Assembly (NCBI GenBank): GCA_035764385.1
Contig: DASTZI010000067.1
Location: forward strand, 1 to 13,342
Reading direction: 5' to 3'
DNA length: 13,342 nucleotides
Source: Gp6-AA40 sp035764385
Lineage (GTDB): Bacteria > Acidobacteriota > Vicinamibacteria > Vicinamibacterales > UBA2999
Shown here in pieces: positions 4,949 to 11,461 of this stretch. The position numbers and the translations under genes are program-made. The notes under the pieces are model-generated. The model searched no databases. It saw only the letters and a list, made by a program, of their open reading frames with translations, and was not told the DNA's origin. Position 1 is the stretch's first letter. Each line of letters starts with the position of its first letter.

Positions 4949-7934
4949 GCTGCACGCTCACCTTGGCAAAACGCGGCGGCATGATCTGCAGCGGGCGCTG
5001 CCAGGCGCTGCCGAATGTATTGTTCTGCGCGAGGATCGAGCTGACGTTCAGCGCGTTGTACAGATCCAGGCTGACTGTCTCGCGCATCCGCGCCAGATGC
5101 AGCAGCTTGCCGATGCGCAGGTCCACCTGGTTGACGCGATCGCCGAACGTCGACCCCGGTCTGATGACATTGACGGTCACATTTGCCGCGCCGCCTGAGA
5201 GCGGACGGCCGAGCGTCCGCGCCGCCACCACCGTCGGCAGCGCGTAGTTCGCCTGGATTTCGGGACCCGGCAGGCTCTGCACCGTTCCGCTCACGAGCAC
5301 GTCCACTCGCGGCACGGTATACGAGCCCAGGAACTTCACCTGTGTCAGCCAGTTCGTGGCGACGTGGCAGTACTCGAGCGGGACGACGTTGGCGACGGTG
5401 ACCAGCCCGCTGTTCGCCGACCGGGTCTCGAGCGGCTCGGGCACCTTGGCGAGCACGTCGCAGTTGTCGGTCACCGTGCGACCGGTGCTCGTGCCGCCCT
5501 GGACGAGCAACCCTCGGATGTAGCGCATCGTGACGTTGACGTCCGCGCCGTGCCAGTACTCGACCTGCTTGCCGTAGTGGCTCGCGAGCGTCACGAAGTT
5601 GCTCGATGGCAAGCCGAACACCGCCGGATTCAGGTTGTACATGCCGCGCACGGTGTAGCCGCCGCCGTCGGGCAGGCCGGGATCCGAGGGTGCGGTGAAA
5701 TCGAACTGATCGAAGTCCGAGGCCGAGAGCACTCGGTTGTCGGTGACGCGGAAGTTGCCGTAGGTCCGACGGAAGTAGCTGACGTCGAGCGCCGTGCGTG
5801 GCAACACCTCGTGCTGGATGCCGGTCGAGAACTCCCAGTTGTATCCGCGCTTGCCCCAGCCGTGCATCAGCGCCGGATCGTACGTATTGCCCGGCACCGG
5901 CTGACCGAAGTTCGCATTGGCCATCGCGCCGCATTCGCCGTTGGCGGCCGGGTTCAACAGATCGCATTGCGCCACGTAATCGCGATTTGCATCGTTCCAC
6001 GATCGCGTCGTACTGGTGATCAGCGTGTTGATCGGATTCGGGTCGGTGAAGATCGGCCCGCCCGCCGACGCATTCTCCAGGTATTTGTTCAGGCTCACCT
6101 TGACGGCGGTCTTGCCGTTGCCGAATACGTCGTAGACCGCGCCGAGGTTCGGCGTCAGGTCGTGCCACGTCAGAAAGCCGTGCTGTGCGGGAAACGTCAG
6201 GTTGCGAGTCGGCGTGAGCGGCGCGGGGCCCAGGCTCTGTTCGGGCCAGCCGTCTGACACGTAGCTGTAGCGAAGGCCGTATGCCGCCGTGAGGCGATGC
6301 ATGGACCACTTGTCCTGCGCGTAGAGGCCCAGGTTGTGCTCCATGTCGGTTTCCGTGTAAATCGGAAACGCGCGCTCGCTCAACTGGTTTGGAACCGCGT
6401 TCAGCAGACGATAGCTGATGGGGTTGAGGCTTTCGCTCGTGAACTTGTTCCATCCATTCGTGTGATTGAAGCCGACCTTCACCGCGTGCGCGCCGGTGAT
6501 GTACGACGCGCTGAACCGCGCGTGAATGCTGTAGGTTGGCGCGAGGCGCGTCGCGTCGATGGCACGGAACGCGAGGCCGGTCGCCTGCTCCACGGCGGGG
6601 ATCATCGTGGCGCTCAGGCCCCTCATGTGTCCGACGTTACTTGCTGCGCGGTAGCGGTTCACCCCCGCTTCGAGCAGTAGATGGTTGTTGACAGGCGACG
6701 ACCAGTCGATCTGCGTCTGCCGCTGCAGCGGATAGTTTCGCGTCTGCGCCGCCTCGGGAGCGGTCGTCAGGCTCACGGCCGACGGCGTATAGTCGATCAC
6801 GTCGTCTTGCCACGTGATACCGATTTTGTTCTTGGATGATGCCTGCCATGTGAGGCGCAGCTGCCCGCCCTTCCAGACGGTGGGATTAAACGCGCGGCGG
6901 CTCGTATCGGGCTCGAAGGTCCAGACGTTCGGGTTGTTGAAATTCTTGTCGTAATACATCCCGGCCACGTAGTTGCCAGAGCTCTTGTAGCGCGTCGAGA
7001 GGAAGAACCAGAGCTTGTCTTTCTTCAGCGGCCCGCCGAAGCCGGGATTGAAGTCGACGTTGTTCTTCAGCCGATCGCCTTCGCGAAGTCCGCGAGCCTG
7101 CAGCGCGGAGGTGACGTTGCTGGACTGCCACGAGGGGCTGGCGTAGCTTGCGAACAGCGCACCCGTGAACGCGTTGCCGCCCTCGCGCGGGATGACGTTG
7201 ATGCGTACGCCGCCGGTCGTGTACTCGGCGCCGGCGGACGAGGTGTCGACGTTCACCTCCTGGGTGGCGACGGGGTTGATGTTGACCGGCGTCGAGAAGC
7301 CGGTCGAGGCCTGGCCGACGGTCTCGACGCCGTTACGCAGCATGATCTGATCGCCCGTCCGGCTGCCATGCACCCCGACGCTGCCGATCGGATTGCCCGC
7401 CGACGAGGATCCGCCGACGTCCTGATTCGTCAGGCCGCCGCGCGACACACCGGGAATCAACGACGCCATGTCGTAGGCGGTACGGCTCGTCGGAATGTTG
7501 TCGATGATTTCACGGTCGATGATGCGCTGGCGTTTGGTGTTCTGCACGTCGACGATAGGCGTCTCGCCGGTGACGGTGATTGTTTCCTCGAGCGCCCCGA
7601 CGCGCATTTCCGCGTCAATCTTGGCGGTGAACGAGCCTGCCAGCACCACGCCTTCGCGCTTCACCGCGTTGAAGCCGCCGAGCGTGAACGTCACCGTGTA
7701 GGTGCCGGGAACGAGGTTGACGATCTGAAACTGGCCGGTGGCGTCGCTGATCGCCGTGCGGACCTTTTCGATCAAGGCGGGACTGGCCGCCTCGACGGTG
7801 ACCCCGGGCAGGACCGCCCCAGAGGTGTCCTTCACAACGCCTGCGATGGTGGCTTGCGCAAAAACGGTGGCGGGTAGTGCGGTGAAAACCAGGATCGATA
7901 AAGCCAGCCGGGACAGTCTCGCCAGTACTCGCAT
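4938..7934 (-). CDS. TonB-dependent receptor with N-terminal carboxypeptidase-regulatory-like domain
   Basis: This 998-residue outer-membrane receptor has a signal peptide at 1-26 (TVFA/QATI). A carboxypeptidase-regulatory-like beta-sandwich covers about 27-110 (AGVVKDTSGAVLPGVTVEA, DATGQFQIVNLVPGTYTVTF). A plug covers about 114-250 (LEETITVTGETPIVDV, IDNIPTSRTAYDMASLIPGV, INVIPREGG), followed by a long beta-barrel ending in SVQLDF, with the terminal Phe usual for BAM-assembled barrels. The ATG at 7932-7934 is preceded by AGGGGA and starts directly with the signal peptide; an upstream TTG at 7964 has neither. No TonB box is obvious and no SusD-like partner is near. Such Oar-like receptors are numerous in Acidobacteriota and their ligands are mostly unknown. 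Extracellular-loop cysteines (QCDLLNPAANGECG) suggest a disulfide. Confidence 0.93.
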   Translation of the reverse strand: MRVLARLSRLALSILVFTALPATVFAQATIAGVVKDTSGAVLPGVTVEAASPALIEKVRTAISDATGQFQIVNLVPGTYTVTFTLGGFNAVKREGVVLAGSFTAKIDAEMRVGALEETITVTGETPIVDVQNTKRQRIIDREIIDNIPTSRTAYDMASLIPGVSRGGLTNQDVGGSSSAGNPIGSVGVHGSRTGDQIMLRNGVETVGQASTGFSTPVNINPVATQEVNVDTSSAGAEYTTGGVRINVIPREGGNAFTGALFASYASPSWQSSNVTSALQARGLREGDRLKNNVDFNPGFGGPLKKDKLWFFLSTRYKSSGNYVAGMYYDKNFNNPNVWTFEPDTSRRAFNPTVWKGGQLRLTWQASSKNKIGITWQDDVIDYTPSAVSLTTAPEAAQTRNYPLQRQTQIDWSSPVNNHLLLEAGVNRYRAASNVGHMRGLSATMIPAVEQATGLAFRAIDATRLAPTYSIHARFSASYITGAHAVKVGFNHTNGWNKFTSESLNPISYRLLNAVPNQLSERAFPIYTETDMEHNLGLYAQDKWSMHRLTAAYGLRYSYVSDGWPEQSLGPAPLTPTRNLTFPAQHGFLTWHDLTPNLGAVYDVFGNGKTAVKVSLNKYLENASAGGPIFTDPNPINTLITSTTRSWNDANRDYVAQCDLLNPAANGECGAMANANFGQPVPGNTYDPALMHGWGKRGYNWEFSTGIQHEVLPRTALDVSYFRRTYGNFRVTDNRVLSASDFDQFDFTAPSDPGLPDGGGYTVRGMYNLNPAVFGLPSSNFVTLASHYGKQVEYWHGADVNVTMRYIRGLLVQGGTSTGRTVTDNCDVLAKVPEPLETRSANSGLVTVANVVPLEYCHVATNWLTQVKFLGSYTVPRVDVLVSGTVQSLPGPEIQANYALPTVVAARTLGRPLSGGAANVTVNVIRPGSTFGDRVNQVDLRIGKLLHLARMRETVSLDLYNALNVSSILAQNNTFGSAWQRPLQIMPPRFAKVSVQLDF

Positions 7935-7940
7935 ATCGGC

Positions 7941-7946
7941 TCCCCT
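7941..7946 (-). promoter_or_regulatory. Ribosome binding site of the TonB-dependent receptor
   Basis: On the minus strand AGGGGA, continuing into GCCGAT, lies about 6 bases before the ATG at 7934 and decides between this start and the TTG at 7964. Confidence 0.7.
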
Positions 7947-8190
7947 CAGGATGAATGGAAACAACAGGAGCGATGAGTGCCGCGTTCTCCCTACGACGCA
8001 GCGCGGATGGGCCCTGGGGCGCGGCGCGCATCATGGCTCCCGGCGCACGCGCCTGTCAAATACTCCGCCCGAGCACACGCCCGGTGACTATCGCCCGGCG
8101 GCGACGCGGCAAGTGTCGGCCTCGTCTGGTGCCGAACTGCTATTCAGTCCAGTGATTGTGGTGTTCGCTGGCGAAACGATCGGAGGCTGA
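7947..8190. other. Leader region upstream of the receptor
   Basis: No convincing gene lies here. Open frames on the plus strand cross the receptor start without a ribosome binding site or recognisable protein. The region contains a candidate promoter (8030-8059, minus strand) and a small inverted repeat TTCGC-TG-GCGAA at 8164-8175. Apart from the terminator beyond its right end, nothing else stands out. Confidence 0.6.
8030..8059 (-). promoter_or_regulatory. Candidate promoter of the TonB-dependent receptor
   Basis: Read on the minus strand, a perfect TTGACA (complement of 8054-8059) is followed after 18 bases by CATGAT (complement of 8030-8035), a poor -10 match. The spacer holds a perfect palindrome, GGCGC-AC-GCGCC (8042-8053), which could be an operator. 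Start of transcription would be near 8023, leaving a leader of about 90 bases. Confidence 0.3.
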
Positions 8191-8231
8191 AGATGAGAAA
8201 AGCCGGAGTCACGTCGCGTGACATCCGGCTT
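8191..8231 (-). terminator. Intrinsic terminator after the DLSGIW-family gene
   Basis: AAGCCGGA (8200-8207) pairs with TCCGGCTT (8224-8231), and inside it GTCACG (8208-8213) pairs with CGTGAC (8217-8222) around TCG, with one bulged A at 8223: a 14-bp stem. On the minus strand it is followed by TTTTCTCATCT and lies 30 bases past the stop at 8262. The T-run is short but the stem is strong. The plus strand side (GTTGTGTTC) is also T-rich, so it may work in both directions. Confidence 0.7.
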
Positions 8232-8261
8232 GTTGTGTTCAGGCTGGCCGTGCGCCGAGCG

Positions 8262-9239
8262 CTATTTTTTTTCTGGCGTCGGATCCGTCGTGCTCTTCAA
8301 CAACTGGTTGAACAGCGCCTGTTGCGACACCGCGCAAATCATCTCTCGAATATCGAAGTCCGGCGCATTCATTCCCAGGCGGAAATTCTTCAGCGGGTAC
8401 CACGGCTGCGTGTACATGACCGGGTCCGTGATCTTGACCGTCAGCTCGATATTGAGCTCGTCCACGCGATGGTAGGTTTCCTCTACCACCAGTTGGTCGC
8501 TGTGCGGCCGGCCCGTGTTGTCGATCCAGGTGCTCTCGTCCAATCCGGTCGTCGTGACGACCAGCGTCGTCGGGTCCGTCCACTTGCCGACTGAATAGCC
8601 GAACCAGCGCGGCTCGGTAATCTCCTTCGGGATCTCGCGGCCGTCCGTCCAGATGGTGCGGAACGTCCTGGTGTTCTGATAGAGCATCAGGATCTGTTTC
8701 GGCGTTTGCACGATCTGGACGGCTCTCAGGTTGAAGAGGATGATGCGCGGGAACCCGATCGGGTCGCAGTTGTCGAACGGATCATTGATCTCGGCAATCG
8801 GAGCAATGTTGACGCCAAACCCCGATTTATGGGACTGCATCGCCTGCTTTCCCATCGGCGTGTACGGCATTTGCGCTTCATGTGCCGGGTCCGAAGGCAT
8901 GTCCCTCGGGCCGCTCGCAAACACGCCATCGCGATACCGCGGCACGGGCTCCCAGATCCCGGACAGGTCGTGAACCGGAGCTGGGCCTGGCTTCTTGCCA
9001 GTTGCCTCGAGGGACTCTTGCTTCTTGTTCCAACCATCGACGTGGATGTTCTCGTTCTGTCCGTTCGGAGCAGGCACCGCGGGGGCGCCGCCGCGCCGGC
9101 CACCCGCCTGACCGCCTCCACCCGCCTGGCCGCCTCTTCCCTGGCGACCCTGTGCTCCGGCAGGTGCCTGCGCGTGCGTCACAGGTGAGAGCGTCAACGC
9201 CGCGATGGCGATCGCTGAGGCAAGAAAGGGGCGTGGCAT
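8262..9239 (-). CDS. Exported DLSGVW/PHSD-family protein (copy 2), function unknown
   Basis: This 325-residue paralogue of the 4101-4916 protein has a signal peptide to about residue 23 (VTHA/QAP). A Gly/Arg/Gln-rich low-complexity stretch follows (about 25-58). The family motifs come in the same order: DLSGIW (91-96), NCDPIGFPR with C158, QILML (182-186), WTDGRE (197-202), VGKW (217-220), ESTWIDNTGRPHSD (235-248), ITDPVMYTQPW (270-280) and ICAV with C302. AAAGGA (complement of 9248-9253) eight bases upstream supports the ATG at 9239. It follows a DUF6152 gene after 23 bases, probably in one transcript, and is closed off by a hairpin terminator. Extra residues compared with copy 1 are the Gly-rich stretch and an insert before C158. 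No enzyme function can be assigned. Confidence 0.85.
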   Translation of the reverse strand: MPRPFLASAIAIAALTLSPVTHAQAPAGAQGRQGRGGQAGGGGQAGGRRGGAPAVPAPNGQNENIHVDGWNKKQESLEATGKKPGPAPVHDLSGIWEPVPRYRDGVFASGPRDMPSDPAHEAQMPYTPMGKQAMQSHKSGFGVNIAPIAEINDPFDNCDPIGFPRIILFNLRAVQIVQTPKQILMLYQNTRTFRTIWTDGREIPKEITEPRWFGYSVGKWTDPTTLVVTTTGLDESTWIDNTGRPHSDQLVVEETYHRVDELNIELTVKITDPVMYTQPWYPLKNFRLGMNAPDFDIREMICAVSQQALFNQLLKSTTDPTPEKK

Positions 9240-9262
9240 CTTGGTGGTCCTTTCTGCGGTGA

Positions 9263-9643
9263 CTATCTGATCTCGGAATTCATGATATAGCCGTCGGCGA
9301 GGATCACCCTCGTGATGCGCCCGGCAGGCGTGCCGTTCTTGGCTACGGCTGACATCACGACCGTCACTTCATCCCCGGCCTTGAACGTCTTGGCGGTGAA
9401 GCCGAAATTGACGAGCGTGGATGGAGCGTTGTTCTCGCAGATCCAGTGCGTGACTTTGCCGTTCTCATCGGTCACGTCGACCATCAGGAACGAATGCGGA
9501 TTCGTCCACAGCCACTGCGTCACTTTTCCCTTGATGGTGACCTCTTTGTTCTCGTACGACGCATTCCCATGGTGCGCGAGCAACGGTGTTGCACCGGCAA
9601 CGAGAACCGACAGCAGCAAACTCGCCTGAAACAGCCTTTTCAT
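9263..9643 (-). CDS. DUF6152 family protein (copy 4, tandem duplicate)
   Basis: This 126-residue exported protein has a signal peptide to residue 23 (ATPLLA), so the mature protein would start HHGNASYENK (H24, H25). TQWLWTNPHSFLMVDVTD has H50, HWICENNAPS has C69, and GDEVTVVMSAVAKNGTPAGR then VILADGY close the DUF6152 pattern. It differs from the neighbouring 9733-10113 protein at 18 of 126 residues, about 86% identity, with no gaps. GGGAG (complement of 9652-9656) eight bases before the ATG at 9643 supports the start; an ATG seven codons upstream lacks such a site. A good promoter lies in the gap before it (9690-9718), so it may be expressed independently of its twin. The 8262-9239 gene follows after 23 bases. 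Confidence 0.88.
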   Translation of the reverse strand: MKRLFQASLLLSVLVAGATPLLAHHGNASYENKEVTIKGKVTQWLWTNPHSFLMVDVTDENGKVTHWICENNAPSTLVNFGFTAKTFKAGDEVTVVMSAVAKNGTPAGRITRVILADGYIMNSEIR

Positions 9644-9689
9644 AGCTAAAGCTCCCAATGTCATCGAAGGCCGGGGTCGCGGCGGCAAG

Positions 9690-9718
9690 AGTATATGCTC
9701 ACCCGAACGAGCGATCAA
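9690..9718 (-). promoter_or_regulatory. Candidate sigma-70-type promoter between the DUF6152 twins
   Basis: On the minus strand, TTGATC (complement of 9713-9718, 4 of 6 matches to TTGACA) is followed by exactly 17 bases and TATACT (complement of 9690-9695, 5 of 6 matches to TATAAT). Transcription would start near 9683, about 40 bases before the ATG at 9643. The elements lie outside the duplicated segment. Confidence 0.5.
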
Positions 9719-9732
9719 CGCGCCGGCGGTAT

Positions 9733-10113
9733 CTATCTCACCTCGGAATTCATGACGTAACCATCGGGGAGGATGATCCTCCTGATACGCCCGACAGGCG
9801 TGCCGTTCTTGGCCACGGCTGCCATCACCACCGTTACTTCGTCGCCGGCCTTGAAGGTCTTGGCGGTGAAACCAAAATTGACGAGAGTCGAGGGAGCCTG
9901 GTTCTCGCAGACCCAATGCACGACCTTGCCGTTCTCATCGGTGACGTCGAGCATCAGGAACGAATGCGGATTCGTCCACAGCCACTGTGTGACTTTTCCT
10001 TTGATGGTGACCTGCTTGTTCTCGTACGACGCATTTCCGTGATGCGCGAACAACGGGGTCGAACCGGCAAGGAGAACCACCAGCAGCACACTCGCCTGAA
10101 AGCGCCTTTTCAT
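9733..10113 (-). CDS. DUF6152 family protein (copy 3, tandem duplicate)
   Basis: This 126-residue exported protein has a signal peptide to residue 23 (STPLFA) and a predicted mature start HHGNASYENK. NPHSFLM carries H50, HWVCEN carries C69, and GDEVTVVMAAVAKNGTPVGR is followed by IILPDGY. The ATG at 10113 has GGAG (complement of 10121-10124) seven bases upstream. A TTG at 10119 would add two residues but leaves only one base to that site. The DUF6152 function is unknown; small-barrel structure and metal binding are inferences from the strand pattern and the conserved histidines. It lies 54 bases downstream of the cytochrome fusion gene and 89 bases upstream of its twin. A TAGAAT (complement of 10158-10163) could serve as a -10 element but has no matching -35. 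Confidence 0.88.
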   Translation of the reverse strand: MKRRFQASVLLVVLLAGSTPLFAHHGNASYENKQVTIKGKVTQWLWTNPHSFLMLDVTDENGKVVHWVCENQAPSTLVNFGFTAKTFKAGDEVTVVMAAVAKNGTPVGRIRRIILPDGYVMNSEVR

Positions 10114-10120
10114 AACCAAA

Positions 10121-10124
10121 CTCC
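10121..10124 (-). promoter_or_regulatory. Ribosome binding site that sets the start of DUF6152 copy 3
   Basis: GGAG on the minus strand, seven bases before ATG 10113; it rules out the TTG at 10119, which would leave a one-base spacer. Confidence 0.6.
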
Positions 10125-10167
10125 AATGTGAACCGCGCGGGCCTTATGGCATGGTGAATTCTACCCG

Positions 10168-11349
10168 TCACCGTGGCGGCGCCGGCGGTTTCGGCTTGGC
10201 GAACCTGGACGCATCCACCGCCGTATTCACCTGCACGGAATCGAGCTGAAACACGGTCCGGCCATCGGTCCACGTGGCCACGCGTTTGAAGGGAACCTTC
10301 ACACCGGACACCGCGCGATAGTCCGAATAATCGACGCGCACCGGCACTTTGCCCACCGGCGAATCCGAATATCGCACGGAACGCAACAGCAGGCCGGTCT
10401 TGGTGTCGAAATACAGCTTCACCAGAAAACCACTGGGCGTCGAGGCCTGAACGATTTGCACATCCTGTTCATCCACCGAGCTCTCCGGGCCGACTCGCCA
10501 GTTGGTGAGCGCCTCTTTGAGGCGTCCGGGGAACTCGAGGAGGGCATCGATGCGCACGCCGTCCAGGTTTCCTCCGCTGTACTGAACGACCGGAAACGGT
10601 CGAATGTCTCTCGGGGCCGCCATCCACGCGTTTTTGCCGTCGTAGGTGATCGTCAGATCGCCGTATGGCGAATGCTGGATCGTTGTCCGTTGATCGGGCG
10701 CCTTGGCGTAGAGGTCGAGCGGAGACAACTGGAAATCGTCGTAGGCGCGGTAGGACCCTTTTCCCGTGATGCTGGTGATGCCAGCCGTGCGCTGCGCTCC
10801 GCCGAGGGCCTCCAGATACTTGTCCAGAATCTGATCGGGCGTCGGTGCGCCGGGGGTGGATCGGGTAATTTGGTCCGGGTCCACCGGCGGCGGCTCGCCA
10901 TATTGCAGGTCCAGATCGGGCAGCGTGGCGGGAACTTTCAAACCGCGGTGGCATGTAAAGCAGGTGACCATCTTGCGACCGCCGAAGGAACCCTCGTTGA
11001 GGGTGTTCACCATCGCCACCATCCGGCGGGTCGTCCGTTTGAACGCGGTGTCGTCGGCGTACTTCGCCCAGTCGCCGCCCGCGTCCGACACATGGCAGTC
11101 GACGCAGTTCATTCCCGTGGCCGCGGCAAACATCCCCATGGTGTCCATGAACTCGTCAACCGGGATGCCCTTCAGCGACTGAATGTTCTTGAAGTATTGC
11201 TCCGCCAGCACGACGCCGTCGGCGGGCGACGGCGGGCCTTGGATGGCTCGTTGTGGCGCGGCTTGCGCCGTCGCTTTTGCCACCACCGCCATGCTTAACG
11301 CCAGCGCCGCACAGACAATCAACGCCACGCCCAGTGTTCCCCGTGTCAT
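10168..11349 (-). CDS. Diheme reaction-centre-type cytochrome fused to a LolA/LppX-like domain
   Basis: This 393-residue protein, taken from the ATG at 11349, starts directly with a signal peptide (1-28, AKATA/QAAP). Residues about 43-140 resemble the photosynthetic reaction-centre cytochrome subunit fold: FKNIQSLKGIPVDEFMDTMGMF (Met candidates for heme ligation), then CVDCH (82-86), RRMVAMVNTLN and CFTCHRG (130-136). Two hemes are bound here instead of the four of classical PufC. A Pro-rich linker leads to a C-terminal half (about 171-383) with KYLEALGG, ITYDGKNAWM, KLYFDTKTGLLLRSVRYS and VKVPFKRVATW motifs, typical of the LolA/LppX-like half-barrel that binds lipids. The frame runs back to 11490, overlapping the divergent receptor gene, and no good ribosome binding site precedes 11349, so the start is the least certain point. 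No photosynthesis genes are present. Confidence 0.82.
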   Translation of the reverse strand: MTRGTLGVALIVCAALALSMAVVAKATAQAAPQRAIQGPPSPADGVVLAEQYFKNIQSLKGIPVDEFMDTMGMFAAATGMNCVDCHVSDAGGDWAKYADDTAFKRTTRRMVAMVNTLNEGSFGGRKMVTCFTCHRGLKVPATLPDLDLQYGEPPPVDPDQITRSTPGAPTPDQILDKYLEALGGAQRTAGITSITGKGSYRAYDDFQLSPLDLYAKAPDQRTTIQHSPYGDLTITYDGKNAWMAAPRDIRPFPVVQYSGGNLDGVRIDALLEFPGRLKEALTNWRVGPESSVDEQDVQIVQASTPSGFLVKLYFDTKTGLLLRSVRYSDSPVGKVPVRVDYSDYRAVSGVKVPFKRVATWTDGRTVFQLDSVQVNTAVDASRFAKPKPPAPPR

Positions 11350-11461
11350 GTCGCGAAATTTGAGCACGAATCCCGCCTGATTTCTAGTACGCGCGACTTC
11401 GGTCTCGGGCGCGTAGTTTGGCATTACAATCCCGGGGAAAACAGGGAGGCGGGGAACCCCG
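11350..11461. promoter_or_regulatory. Divergent intergenic region between cytochrome fusion and second receptor
   Basis: These 112 bases must carry the promoters of both divergent genes. On the plus strand TACAAT (11425-11430) is a 5-of-6 match to a -10 element, without a clear -35. GGGAGG (11444-11449) and GGGGA (11451-11455, part of the palindrome GGGGAACCCC) are possible ribosome binding sites for the receptor. No clear element was found for the minus strand. Confidence 0.4.

Larger units (their letters stand above)
9263..10113 (-). repeat. Tandem duplication of a DUF6152 gene, 470-base period
   Basis: The stop codons (9263 and 9733) and start codons (9643 and 10113) are each exactly 470 bases apart. 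One 36-base stretch is identical in both copies (9482-9517 and 9952-9987). Similarity extends about 15-20 bases upstream through the ribosome binding sites and then ends. The conservative protein changes indicate both copies are under selection. Confidence 0.85.

Noticed and set aside
5364..6257. Plus-strand open frame of 297 codons
   Set aside because: Antisense to the receptor, Val/Arg/His-rich composition, no ribosome binding site.
4786..6453. Long minus-strand open frame of 555 codons
   Set aside because: It lies wholly across the TonB-dependent receptor in another frame, is Arg/Gln/Ala-rich with no recognisable domain, and is a by-product of high GC content.
4938..7934. SusC/SusD-type glycan uptake pair
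   Set aside because: No SusD-like lipoprotein or glycoside hydrolase is near, and the receptor is of the Oar-like acidobacterial kind.
7738..8190. Plus-strand open frame of 150 codons reaching into the receptor leader
   Set aside because: Half of it is antisense to the receptor N-terminus; no ribosome binding site and no family pattern.
10456..11298. Plus-strand open frame of 280 codons
   Set aside because: Antisense to the cytochrome fusion gene, whose heme motifs are clear.
10168..11349. Phototrophic metabolism implied by the reaction-centre-type cytochrome
   Set aside because: Only two heme motifs, a LolA-like fusion and no pigment or reaction-centre genes; such cytochromes are common in non-phototrophic Acidobacteriota.
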